A stretch of 64,000 nt of DNA from Dicyema japonicum (GCA_011109175.1 RDEW01000012.1:527693-591692), one strand, 5' to 3'; shown: positions 35,311 to 47,029, counted from the stretch's first letter. The notes: generated by a model from the sequence alone, not told the origin. Made by a program: numbers and translations.

Positions 35311-36229
35311 GTAACCATTTGTTTTAGAATGATGAGTAAGACTTATCAGCCCGGACGTGATACTATACGACAATAATTAATCACCATGTAATTCCAATAA
35401 TATTCTGTCTTTTAACATCAAAACTGAAAATGAATATGACACAATGCTTCAATAATTAAACGTCTCATTCCGGATTTAGAACCAAGAGTTATTGTCTCAG
35501 ATTTTGAAGTAGGAGCAAAAAACTCTTTTCAAAGTCATTTCCAAACGCACGGATAAATTGCTGCATGTTTCATATAGGACAAAATATTAACAAAAAAATA
35601 TTGGAATTAGGAATTTTAAACGACATAAATAATGAAGATATAAATAGGTTAAATGTGATTTAAAATTAACGATAGATTTGTAAAACTGTTGAATTGCCTC
35701 TCCTTTATTCCTAACATACTGTAAAAACACTTTTGATTAGATAGAGTCGAGATCAGATTTTCCTGCGATTCTAAAATCCATTATATCAATATTTTTTATC
35801 AATTATATCGGTAATCAAGAAAATTGATTAATTCCAAGATTTCCAATTAACTATTGGAATAATCTGGATAATTTATATATGATGACTTACAACGGACAAA
35901 TAACTCCATTGAAGGCTGGCACAAACGTTTTTAGAAGTACATTTGGACACTAAACAAGACTCCAAGAAATTTTGTAAAGAAATTGATAAAAGAAGAAAAA
36001 GGCATAATTGATAAAATTCTTAAGATTACAAAATGGAAAAAAAATTCTTAGAAAAACTAAATATATCGCTTTATCTGAGAATATATTGAGATTTGTTATA
36101 GAACAAATGTTACTTAAAATGGATCCGGTAGAATATGTATTCTAATAACATTTATAATTATTTTCTTTTTTTCCTTTTGAAAATAAGTCTTTCATTTTTA
36201 AGTTAAATAAAAATTTAAAAAAAAATAAC

Positions 36230-36450
36230 ATTTTTACCTAAAGATGTCGAGGACCTTGGCAAAAAGTTCCACTTACCCATAGAATCCGTTAAAATCAATT
36301 TTTATAAGATTTAAAAAAGATGACTTTTTTACCTAAAGATGTCGAGGACCTAGGCAAAATGTTCCACTTAGCCATAAGACCCGTTAAAATCAATTTTTAT
36401 AAGATTTAAAGAAGATGACTTTTTTACCTAAAGATCTCGAGGACCTTGGT
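36230..36450 (-). repeat. Tandem 95-bp repeat, right MULE end (inverted to 31454-31640)
   Basis: The landmark GTCGAGGACCT recurs at 36246 and 36341, and as CTCGAGGACCT at 36436, a 95-bp period. It is the reverse complement of the unit at 31.45-31.64 kb. Confidence 0.85.
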
Positions 36451-38396
36451 AATGCTCAATTCCCAATTTCCTCTTATTAGAATTTTTAATATTTTCTTTA
36501 TATCTTCTTATAGAAGTAGTGAATTCTGCATCATTGTCATTTTCAATGTTTTCTAGAAGATAATTTTCAATCTCTCTTGATTTTAAAAGCATTTCAGTCT
36601 TATTTAATGACTTATGTACTACCGGATTCATCTTGTTCCTAATAGCAATTAATTTCTCCTCTTTATCAATTGCCTCTTGTTCACTGTAATAAATTGAAAT
36701 AAATTCTTCTAATTCAATAGGATTATAAATCTGTTCTGGATGCGATTTCATCGGTCACATTTTAGTTCTGATTCGCATTCTGCATGTTCTAGACGTCTAA
36801 AACAATTTGAAATTGTTTGAGATTTCACATCTTACCATGCCATTTTTACAAACAGTACAGTATCCTTAAGATTTATCTTCTTGTTGATTCATATACTGAG
36901 CTCTTCTCGCATTCCAATATATCCGTTAAATATAGTAATTTGTGCCTTGTAAAATGAACTTTGAAAGATTTGATGATTTCCAGATCCATGGGTCGAATAA
37001 GTCCTGTACTTTGGAATAAACATAATTTTGATATTTTCCAGATAAAGAAGTGGGCAATGGGATGGCAATTATCCATTAATGACAAAATTGATCTTTTTCA
37101 ATTGATTGTCAAAATTCGTAATCCCAGTCGTGAAAAAATGATAAAGTCAACCATGCCCTTTTAGAATTGTGACAAGAAACTAAGGAATTATAATCATATT
37201 TCTTGAATCATCCGGGCATCGTTGGTTTCCCGATCAATAGTGGTTTTAACTTATGTATCCATGACATATTGCCGCAAAGAATGACTGAAACTCAATCCTT
37301 GAAATTTTTATATCCGCCGAAAGGTAATTTGCAAATACTTCGAGAAGGAATCGATTTATAAAATATTCCTGTCTCATCCAAATTATAAATATTTTCAGTA
37401 ACTCTTTGAAACTACTTCAAATTCTTTTAAAAAGCCATCAATATCCACATGATTTTCAGTCGCCGTGTAATTTACGCATTCGAAATCCATGTCTTTTTTT
37501 TATTTTTCCAAAAACGCGTAAGAAGTTTTAAAGTTATATAACGAAAGTTCTTTAGCAAAAAATTCTGCCTTATGTAATATTAGAGAATCGTTCAATAAAG
37601 CACCTTAAGTGATAGAGTTAATAGTGTACCTTTTGATTCCATTGAATTCAATCTACTAGATATTCATCAAGCTCCGGGTATTTTAAATTTTTTGCAAGTT
37701 TTTATTTTAAAATTTCTGTTCTTGAACTGAAACAAAAGCGATTCTGCATTCATTAATATTGCATTGACTGCCCTTCATGAGATTCTCTTTTTAAAAATAG
37801 AAGAAAATCTGTTGCATATCGTCTGACATGAAACTGATTTATTGGTTTCTTTATACCGCAATATTTCCACTTTTTCAGCAATTGAAATTCTGGTGTAGCC
37901 TCCAACAGGAACATTGAGACACATGCTTGCTTTAAATAATTTACATTTTTAAAAATATTTTTAAAAAAATAAAAATAATTTTAAAAATGTTGGCAAATTT
38001 CAGAATTGGCAAATGTCATTGAAAAATAGAAAAAATCGATAAAAATGGCAAATTTTAGAATTGGCAAATTTAAGAGTGGCATATTTGAGAGAGTTTACTG
38101 TATTTAAGTTGGTAAGTTGGTGCTACTCAAAAGTACCACAATTTTAATTTTTCAAAATTTTTTGAATGTAGGTATTTTGTAAATGCTCGGCCTCTAATTT
38201 CGCGGTTGAATATTTAACCATAGAAAGAAAATATATTCCCAAACTGTCTACGATCAAATAAAGGAGGATAGTCTAATATATTTAAAAATAGCAACTATAA
38301 AATTTCTATACAAGTCAGAATATCCCTCATTTTTAATCGTAAAATATTTCCTTTTATAGTCAAAGATAAATAAAATATTCGTAAATATATCCATAA

Positions 38397-41300
38397 ATGT
38401 CTTCAGTCTTCAATAGAATTTCTAGTGCTCCCACAAGTTTGAAACTTCACGAATTGGTATTTTCTTATGACCATTCGAGAATAAACCACAACCCAAAGTG
38501 AACAATAACCAAAGAAAGTGCCAGGTTTGTTTTGATAGCTTAAATACAAAACAGCCAACATTCAGTACCAATCGATATTCTAATCGACGAAATATCTGTC
38601 ATTTTGCACAAAGTATAAACCGTTACGATTTCAGAATTGCAAGTTCCACGCATTGTTGGACAATTTGAAGGCAATGGACCTCCTCGTGAGAAACAACGTA
38701 AATTTGTAAGTTGTTGTTGTAACTCAGATTTATTTATGACTTTATTTCCGCTAAGGTGAACGGGATTTACTTTCTCTCCAAGATTGTCGGATTTTTGCTC
38801 ATCGAATTGTATTTCGATATTTTACGTAAGTGACAAATTCAAGGATAGCAGGCAAAACTCAAAATCTCTTAAAAGGGGAGAAGGCATCGTCGACTGCACA
38901 TGTCTTCTTGTCGACATATTTAGTGAAATGGCCGATAATTCCGTAATTTGTTGGTTCCATTTCAGGTTGGTGTTTCTCAAATCAGAAAAATTGAAAATCT
39001 CCTACAAATTTTTCTGAAGCTTTTATTCGCCGGAAATACCCGGTTTGCTCCAAAAATGAAAATTTAGAATAACAATTTCTGTTCTGAGATTTTTGACAAG
39101 ACTCTGCCTCCAGAATGAAGTAAACTATGTAACCTGTGGAATCATTAACTTATATGAGGTCACGAATCTTTTTATTCAAGGAAAACTGTGACAAGTACAA
39201 TTTCAGAAAAATTTACGAAACCGCTGATGAATCAAATGAGAGTTTATCAGTAATTTTCACTTTAATTTGAGATTTCATTAATAAAATTGGTCGAAATACT
39301 GGTGGACCGACAGGAGGTTCACTCCACTCGAGTGAAGTTGAAGCATCACATAAACTACGGTCTATACGAACATACCTTGAATGTGAGTCTGAACCGTAAT
39401 TTTAGAAACTGAAGAAGACTTTGAATGAAAATATAAAAATATCAGAATTAATCAATAAAAGTGAAAAATTCAGAATCGAAAATATCCCAATCGACCGATT
39501 ACAGAATGAACTCCTAAGCCTCGAGAGGGAGTACTCTAAGGTTTGATTACACCTAATTTAAGTCTTTGTGTGTCATTGATGAGATTAAAGGCTCCATCAG
39601 GCATTACAATTCTGCCAAGATCCATATTTTTCATAACTTTGTAGTTTTTGTAAATTACATAGGCAAAACCGAAACTCCCGAAAACGATTGAATTGAGTAT
39701 CTCAGACTACCAATCTAAGGAATCAAACCAAGACGAGTCACAGAACAAATGTCGGAACATAAATTCAGACATTTTAACCACAAATGACGAAATTTCAAAT
39801 TTTATAGAAGCTCCGCTAACAATGGAACCTTCTACTTCCGTTGTTGAAGGTTCTCTCAATATTGCAAAATCTGAAACTATCAAAGAAATCAATACAATCC
39901 CAGAAAATTATACTTCTGAAGATATCGACACCACCCTCATAAAATCCAATGCCTCCAAAGAGATCACTTCCAATGGATTGAATCACACCAACGATACAAT
40001 TCAAAACATAACCAACAACATACAACAGAATATCAGTGATGTCACGAATGATAAAACATCCCCACAAGAAGAAAATATAAAAATTAAAGAACAGCTGGTT
40101 CTACCAAACCTTAAATTTACCCCTCCCCCACCTCCTTTGTTAGGGAAAACCTTCAAAAGGTGGAAAGCAATCACAAAATCCCGACTCCTTTCAAGTCAAT
40201 GAAATTATTCCATTGGACGTCAATTGGTTCCGGAGAAATCAAAGACAGCATCTTCAACAACTATAATGAGGATACGCTCTATAAAGTTCAAATTAGATTT
40301 TATCTAGAAAATTGATCTAAAGTCGTTCACGGACAGTTTTTACACCCAAGTCAACACCATTGGAAAAGAATCAAAGAGAGATTTCAGTGTAAAGAAAATG
40401 TCTCTTCTTTCTGCAGACAGACTCCGTAGCATTGGTTTTGTCTGTTAAGCAATTTAAAGCGATCGCCAAACGAACTGTAAGCAACCACCTACTCCGAGAC
40501 CTTGAAGCAATCAACAAATATGATTGGAACTACAGCCGAATTGGTGATCTCGAAGTTCTCAAACAAATCATCCGACAGAAGAAGAGGTCATAATATGACC
40601 TGATCCCTAGAGAGCTCTTTACAAGGACTATATAGGAAAACCAGTGCTCATAGAGACACTTTCTGATGAAGACAAGTTTTTCATTCTAGTAATTTTCCAT
40701 TGGATTACTTAGCTTGTCGAAATTAATGACTTTGAAGCTAAACTGAAGTGTTTGTTCTTTATGGTGTACTTTGATGATTCCTACGGCTCTCTACTAAAGG
40801 TACCGCAGTAAAGTCATCTCAAGGAAACTGAAACAATGAAGAACGTTCTCGATAGTTTAATCAGGTCTGAGAAACTCCCGGAAGTTATGAAGGTAGTCTT
40901 TGTGCTAAATTAGATAATCCTGGCTTTGGGGAATTTCATGAACTACGGGAAAAAGGAACCAATCTCGGGATTCTGTATGAAATGCCTAGAAAAGGTGACA
41001 CTTCCCCTTAATATCTCTAGATGGTCACGATCAAGTCTCCGGATCAAAAAACAACTTTTTTGGATTATCTAGTGAAGCTCATCAATGGATCATTCAACCA
41101 CCTATATGAGTTTTGTGATGAATTTTCTGAGTTATCGAAAATGCTGGCTACTGGCTGTATGCATTTGTTCTTATTGCAGTGACGGTCGAAAATATTTCTG
41201 TTAATTTTCAGGAAATGAAAAGTTTTTATGAAGTTATAAAAAATAAACATATGGGGGACCAATACTCAGCGAATTTGCACACCTTTGTAGCAGCCAATCA

Positions 41301-41510
41301 AGACTTGATGTCTTCTTTAGCCGTAAAAGTGGCCGAAGTAAAGGTAGATTGGCTATAATTTTGTAGAACTTATCGAACCAAGTAATTATATATTTTGGGG
41401 AATCTCCCACGAAAACAAAACTGACTGAGATTTTACAGAGTCTAGATATTTTTATTCAGCAATTTAAAGTTTTAACTGTAATGATTGTAGCAATCTCAAG
41501 TCAGATTTAG
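38397..41510 (+). CDS. Formin (FH1-FH2 actin nucleator)
   Basis: The FH2 half is well supported. After a proline-rich FH1 stub (PPPPP at about 40120-40136), introns of 29, 22, 25, 24, 24, 24, 21, 26, 23 and 23 nt separate exons encoding SMKLFHWTSIGSGEIKDSIF, LLSADRLRSIAIAKR, ETETMKNVLDSLIRSEKLPE, IILALGNFMNYGKKEPISGF, TIKSPDQKTTFLDYLVKLI and NQVIIYFGESPTK; the stop is at 41510. Upstream exons include a segment KFHALLDNLKAMDLLVRNNV (38.65-38.75 kb), consistent with an FH3/GTPase-binding region, and a serine/asparagine-rich linker (39693-40130). The N-terminal exon chain is not fully resolved; an ATG at 38397 opens a plausible first exon. One base seems missing from a C run before PTEEE (near 40570). 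Formins nucleate and elongate unbranched actin filaments. The subfamily (DAAM/Dia/FMNL) is undecided. Confidence 0.8.
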
Positions 41511-42570
41511 AAACGACTCAACCTCAAAAAATAAAGTATTTCATAAATTAAATTAATTATAATAATTCTGTGATTTTTAAATTAATTTTTTACTAAACTT
41601 GCTTTATTGATGATTTATGTATGGACCATAATACCATACTTCTGTATTATGTGGACACCAACTATCAGATTTTCATGAGGTTGCGATGATCTTCAAATTT
41701 GGAACATAACATGGCGGGGTGAATATACATATTGGCGAGGTCACTATGGTAAGTACATAGAGTTTTACTACCGTTTTCCTCCCCATAAAAATGAAAGGCC
41801 TGCTACTTCATTAAAAAGGCAAAGCAGGTCTTAGACAAGGATGTCAATCTAAAAAGACGGCTACTCTTTGTACCCCTAGAACACCTGAGTACTGTGATTG
41901 ATGAGGTAGTTATCTCAGGTTTTCACCCCGATTGTCGTTAGCAAAAGAAACTTAAAAATGTGGCTCAAAGTGGAGGCAGATGACAGTTGCAAATATTTCA
42001 AGGACTTGAAAGATGAGATATTCATCGTCTCGGGCGGATCAAAGGAAAAACTCTTCTTCCTATGCCATCTTTGATGATCTCTAAAATATCGGAAAGGCCA
42101 GAGTTCATCCTTTGGGAATAACCCACATTGCACTGACCAACGTCTCTTGGTCACATAATGTTGACTGGTATTTACGTACAATGTTGTAAAATTAGTCCCC
42201 CATGATTGATATAAGTTGTAAATTATGGAATGTCCCCAACATAAACGCTCAGTACCATATTTGAAAGGAAATCTATATTGGCCCAATCAGGATCCAGTCA
42301 TAAGCTTTCCCAACGGACTCTATCAAAGACTCTGAAAAGTTATAAACATGTGAATGGCATTTCGAAGTCTTGTTATACTCCAAAAGACGTGGATCCGTTA
42401 TGGGGGTAGTAATTAATACATAGATTCATTACGATTCTCTGTCCATCAACTGAAGCACCAGTCGAAATCACTTCCCAATCTTAGTTTAATGTTGTAAGAT
42501 CATTTTCGAGGTCTTCGGACAGCATAGAGGTTGTTGTTGGAAGATTAAGTAATTTTATTAAAATAACAAT
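41511..42570. other. No gene recognised
   Basis: The longest frame is 41915-42286 on the minus strand (123 codons, no domain seen). On the plus strand a broken frame contains KRRLLFVPLEHLSTVIDEVV, which might be a transposon fragment. Confidence 0.3.
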
Positions 42571-42952
42571 TTAATCATCACAGAGTAAATAAACCTGACC
42601 AGTATATTCCACGTTGTTGTCTGAATATACAAAAAATACTGGGTTTAAGGACTTTGCATGCTCTCGTGATGTTATTATATAGTTTCCAACTCCAAATCTT
42701 CCAACCATTTTGGGATTGGTCCCCAGGTAATATAAGACTGTCCCCTCGTCAATGTATTCGACCCATCCGTCCTTTTCGAAGCTAAGGAAGTCAATCTTCC
42801 ACGAAATTCCCAGGTTCTTTGACTTGACTGTCATCGATTTACAGACAGTCATCTGGTTGACACTCTGGGAATATTTCATTCCACCAAAAAACGCCACAGG
42901 AACTGAAATTTATAAGCTAAATACTCAAAATCGATAAGAAGACCAAAATCAT
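42571..42952 (-). CDS. Small predicted secreted protein, unidentified
   Basis: Two exons (42925-42952 and 42571-42902) joined by a 22-nt intron give 119 aa. The first exon plus the start of the second encode MILVFLSILIPVAFFGGMK, a clear hydrophobic signal peptide or anchor, which supports both the splice and the ATG. The rest is soluble, rich in tyrosine, valine and glycine (WVEYIDEGTVLYYLGTNPKM, GQVYLLCDD), with two cysteines, a possible single disulfide. I recognise no family. A secreted or surface role is inferred only from the signal sequence. Confidence 0.6.
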
Positions 42953-43270
42953 TATTATATTTGCTGAATTGCCCCCATTTGGATTATTTGCAGGCACATT
43001 GTAACAAGATAATGATGTCGATGCTTCTGATCCACAGACTGAAGTACTGTCCTGTCAATAATGGACTAAATTCTACCATGAATGTGTTATATCTGTGTGT
43101 CAGTGAGTTATAGGAATTCGAGTTATCTGGACGAATGCCCATTTCTTGTTTATGCTTAAATTGTGTTTAAATTAGCAGACTCACCGTAATTTGTATACTA
43201 GTTTTTATATTTGTATACTTATTTGGCGATTTGGTGGAAAATGGAAATTTACCAAACCAGCTTTGAATAA
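42953..43270. other. Spacer, nothing recognised
   Basis: A short minus-strand frame (MVEFSPLLTGQYFSLW) just upstream of the secreted protein could be a further 5' exon but does not splice cleanly. Confidence 0.25.
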
Positions 43271-43272
43271 AG

Positions 43273-43330
43273 ATTAAATGTCGCGCTCCATGCAGGTTAC
43301 ACCAATTTTAGGCATTACACTTTGACCTTG
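43273..43330 (+). repeat. Left arm of an inverted-repeat pair
   Basis: TTAAATGTCGCGCTCCATGC and the following GGTTACACCAATTTTAG match the reverse complement of 45855-45912 with about 80% identity over some 55 nt. They may be terminal inverted repeats of a DNA element now containing a LINE. Confidence 0.7.
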
Positions 43331-43489
43331 GATTTTTTTGGATATTGACATCTAAAATCAATTAACCACAAGTAATTCACTATTTATTCATAAATCGAAT
43401 TATCAGTGTTAGAAAAATGCATATTAAAAGTATGATCAGGACTAGCCAAGAGTACAGTGATATTGTTTCTTCTTTAGCATGTTCGACAT

Positions 43490-45580
43490 TTCGTCCCTAG
43501 ATGCGACAACTATGTCATCGGCATAGGAATTATTATTCATAGGTACGGGGAATCATCAAAAACAAATTAAAGAGGATTGGTGATAAAGGAGATCCCTAGG
43601 GTACACCATTGGGTAATAATCTCGATCTGGAACTCATGTTTCCGAGGGACACTTTCCCTCGGCGTCCACTTAAGAAATTTGCTAACCATAACTTTAGTGG
43701 TGCATCAATTTTTGTCAAAAATATTTTTTGTATGAGGATCTTCCTTGGGACAGAGTCGAATGCTTTTTGAATGTCGATCGTACATATGACCGATTTTTCC
43801 TGTTTTGGCTTGTTCTTGTGTCCTTCAGTTATGAACTTCATTAATGTCGTTAGGAAGGAGGTTGTTGATAATCCTTCCTTGAAGCCATGTTGGAATGTAG
43901 GTTGTGGGAGAGAAGGGCGAATAACTTTTAGGACCAGTTTCTCCAGGATCCTCGACAAAACACATATAAGGGAAACTGGTCTGTAAGAGCCGGGATCGTT
44001 CTTCGGTCTTCCCGGTTTCAATATTGGACGAATTTTTGATAGTTTCCATAAAGTCGGTATGGTATTTATGTTTAGCGATGTGTTGTAGATGATTGTCAAT
44101 GCATTTATTGATGCTGGGTCCAAGTGTTTCAGCAGAATAAGAGGAATTCCGTCTGGGCCACATGAGTTTGTTTTTTTCTGATTTGATATTGCTTTGGATA
44201 CATCTTTAGGGAGAAAATAAATCAGCGGGGCAAATTTGGATGGCTTTCTCTTTATTTTCGGTTGTGTGTTAATTTTTTATAAAGAATGTGACTGATTCGG
44301 ATACAATGTTTCATAAATTTATTCAGATTGAGCTGGCATTGTTTTTTGTTATCTTCGTATTCTGAGTTTTTCAGACGCCTCAACATTTTCCACATGTTGG
44401 AAATTGAGGTCTGATTATTCATAGCAAAAGAGACTCGCATGAATTTCTTCCTTCGGGTGTTGTTCGTGCTTATCGTGATAAGAATGTTTAGTGACCTGAT
44501 TTGATTAATGACCTCTCGTGAACGATGTATCATTCTCTTAAGGTTGTTTTTTCCATAATTATTTTCTTGTTTTTGAGTCGTATTTCAATTTTTTTTTTAT
44601 ATATGCTTTTCTGATAAAAATTTTTCTCCTGTGAATGATTGTTTTGTTGAAATAGTATACAGCTTTGTCTATGGAGGAGAAATTTTCAGGTTGGAAATGT
44701 TGCAGTTTTGAATCAACGAAATTTGTAAAGCCAGTCCAATTTGCATTTTTGTAATCATAGAAATGAATAGGCTTCGGTACAAAGCGTGGCTCGCAGTTCA
44801 GCTTCATTAACATTGAATGGTGGTCGCTTCGGAGGTCATAACGGACCGTCCAATTAATGATCGGGGAAAGACGAGGTGAGCAGACGGATAAGTCCGGAGA
44901 TGTCACCATGTCCTTCGTGTTGTATGGTGTCCTAGTGTTCTTTTTCGGGTTGTTGATGATTATTAAGTTTTGCATTTATGATAATAGCAGGTTTCCTCTG
45001 TTATCAGTGGATTGGTAGCGGAACCAAGAAGGGTGCTTCGCATTAGGTCTCCACATAAAAGCAAGTTCTCCAGTTTGTCCAAGGTAGATAAGTCAAAGAA
45101 GAAATTTTTCTTGCAGGAGCCAGGAGGAGGAACATAAACATTCGCAATTTCAATTTTTCCAATGGAAGTTATAACAGAGATTCCAATTATCTCCGTGTTC
45201 GAGTCTTCCATTAAGCTCTTGTAAAGAGGGTTCTCGAGGTATTTTATTACTTTTCTTACAAGAGTCAGTAGACCCCCTTCTTGGCCAGATGGGCGGTCGA
45301 ATCTTACTGTGTTGTATCCGTTAAAGAGAGGAATAGGAATGCTATTTGAAAACTTCGTTTCCTGGAGAAGGCAGATGTCCACTCTGTTTCTCTCCTAGAA
45401 TAAGGAAAATTTGGCAATCTTTCCTCTGATCCCGTTTATGTTTAAGCTTTGGATTGTTAACTTCTTTGGGCCTGGATTTTGTTTCACGTCTCCTGAGGTC
45501 AACAGTCTCAATCGATAGAATGTTCCAACAGTGAGAGAATGCCGTCCAGTTGGAAGTCCTCATGTTGGTAGAGAGCAAAT
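43490..45580 (-). mobile_element. Jockey-like LINE, endonuclease and reverse transcriptase
   Basis: The minus strand encodes an endonuclease (CLLQETKFSNSIPIPLFNGY, EGGLLTLVRK, IEIANVYVPPPG, LLLCGDLM; then YDLRSDHHSMLMKL at about 44820) and a reverse transcriptase (LSKIRPILKPGRPKNDPGSY, RPVSLICVLSRILEKLVLK, TIDIQKAFDSVPRKILIQKI, FLSGRRGKV, SRLLPNGVP). It ends shortly after the GVPxGSPLSP position, so it is 3'-truncated before the catalytic YADD. It is the best preserved APE-type copy for the endonuclease half. Confidence 0.8.
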
Positions 45581-45854
45581 AGTTCTTTTTAGATATAGTT
45601 TAGGACTATATCCGACGCCACCAGAAACGGTGAACCACATGACACACGCTAAATAAATAATAATCATGGGTGGATTAGGGTCAAGATAGGGGTTTTAATG
45701 AATAATTTCTATTTTTATAAGTTTACCCAATAATAAATTATAGTTTCATTTTTGAACAATTACTATGTGGCGTTATATTCCTCAACACTTACTTAAATAC
45801 GATATTTGAAATTGAGATTTCGATTTTTATGATACGTCACCTGTAAAAATCAAC

Positions 45855-45912
45855 TGTCAAAGTACAACGTCTAAAATTGGTGTAACCTGCATGGGCGACA
45901 CATTAAATAATT
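45855..45912 (-). repeat. Right arm of the inverted-repeat pair
   Basis: The reverse complement reads TTTAATGTGTCGCCCATGC and GGTTACACCAATTTTAGAC, matching 43273-43330. Confidence 0.7.
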
Positions 45913-45919
45913 AATTATT

Positions 45920-47025
45920 TTAATTATAAAACAAACAAAAAGAGTAGTTAACAACAAATTCCATTTTCATTCCGACAAGTTTAAGGACGATCTTCAGACA
46001 CACCGACATGCAAACGTGACCGCCCAAAAGGCTCTCCATCGTTTTTTTGATCGTTACAGTCTGCATGTAGGCTCCTACATGGCATTCCAATTTTAAATGA
46101 CTCAAGTGGTGTTTATAGTATTTTCTCACGACTCCATCCCAAGTAAGGACTACTGGGACCACGTGCACTTTCGTTTTGTGTATTATCAGCTCACTTGCGA
46201 GAAGATCGTACTTGCGGTTTTTCTCAACTTCGACATGTTTCAAAGAATCCTGGGAGGTTATTCCCACTTCTATTAGCGTTATTATGTTCTTAATTTTGTT
46301 ATACACGAAAATATCCGGCTTTTTATTCTCTATTCTCGTATAGCTATTGTTGTATCAACGCGAATTTCTACAGTTACAACCGTTGTTTGTACTGAATGAG
46401 TCTTTTCGATTTCTTTATTCCATACTGCCTGCACAGGTGTAAGTGTATGATGACCTCATTATGACGACGTAGGTAGTCACTATTGAGCATTCTTCCACAC
46501 CTTGTCGCCAGATGATCAACTGTTTTTTTTTCGCTGAATTGCAATGACTGCATTTTGCTCCATTTTCCTCGAAGAAAACATTACGACCCTGGACATAACA
46601 TAGCATTCCCTTCGTCCTTGGAAAGTTGTCCCGGTAACTAGTTATTGGCTAGACTGTTAATATCAACAATTAGATCTTCTGTTGAATTGAGCATCATAGC
46701 ATGTAAAGGTCTTCTTTTTATCTTTTCTAATAGCTCCATTTGTTGTGCATCCTTCAGCTGTTTTATATTAAAATCCCTTGTCTCTATGCGATATTTTCCA
46801 GTTATAAATCCTACGATTGTGGCCATATGATTTTTCTTTGCATTCAAGAACCGTAGGATTCCTGCTCTCCTCATGCATTTGCTGGCTTTGTGTTGCAGGT
46901 CGTTGTAAAATGTAGTATTCGTTCACTTTATATACAACAAAAGTCAATCCCTTTCCAAGAAAATCTCGCTGTAAATACAATCTTTCTTTATTTGCTGGTT
47001 TGGAAAGTCGGATCCTATTAAACAT
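45920..47025 (-). mobile_element. R2-like LINE, C-terminal half with zinc knuckle and endonuclease
   Basis: On the minus strand: ERLYLQRDFLGKGLTFVVYK and MRRAGILRFLNAKKNHMATI (region after the reverse transcriptase), then the zinc knuckle CSHCNSAKKK followed, one base out of frame, by VDHLATRCGRMLNSDYLRRH, then KPDIFVYNKIKN, LIEVGITSQD, RKYDLLASELI and VHVVPVVLTWDGVVRKYY. The last blocks are the PD...E-x-G restriction-like endonuclease. The frameshift falls in a run of nine A, so it could be a length error. Reverse-transcriptase sequence is absent upstream, so the copy is 5'-truncated. Confidence 0.75.
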
Positions 47026-47029
47026 GGAA

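Larger units (their letters stand above)
31454..36450 (+). mobile_element. Mutator-like element (MULE) with inverted tandem-repeat ends
   Basis: The left end is two copies of a 93-bp unit (31454-31640). The right end is just over two copies of the same unit at 95-bp spacing in inverted orientation (36230-36450); shared words include CGACATCTTTAGGTAAAAAA. Inside, 31785-31960 encodes a FLYWCH-type finger (FLVNQKGNRSLEHDGNLYH). Then 35455-35945 encodes PRVIVSDFEVGAKNSFQSHF and QRTNNSIEGWHKRF, the DFE and TNN-EGWH hallmarks of MULE transposases, in different frames. A LINE (32.4-34.7 kb) sits inside, and without it the element is about 2.7 kb. Decayed. Confidence 0.75.
31173..38100 (-). mobile_element. 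Pogo/Tigger DNA transposon, split by a nested Mutator-like element
   Basis: The left end reads TA then CAGTAAACTCTCT (31171-31185). The right end reads AGAGAGTTTACTG then TA (38088-38102). CAGT termini and a TA duplication are the pogo/Tc1 signature. Minus-strand coding near 37085-36873 encodes MDNC and TGLIRPMDLEIIKSFKVHF, the DDE-region wording of Tigger/pogo transposases. The acidic C-terminal part follows at 36780-36428 (VVHKSLNKTEMLLKSREIEN). A last segment reappears at 31440-31400 (MSIDELIQNLKILV). Removing the insert 31454-36450 leaves about 1.9 kb, a normal size for this family. Coding is interrupted. Confidence 0.75.

Noticed and set aside
40469-40500. A 22-nt intron starting at GTAAGC in the formin
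   Set aside because: Reading straight through gives the conserved FH2 helix (SNHLLRDLEAINKYD), while splicing destroys it.
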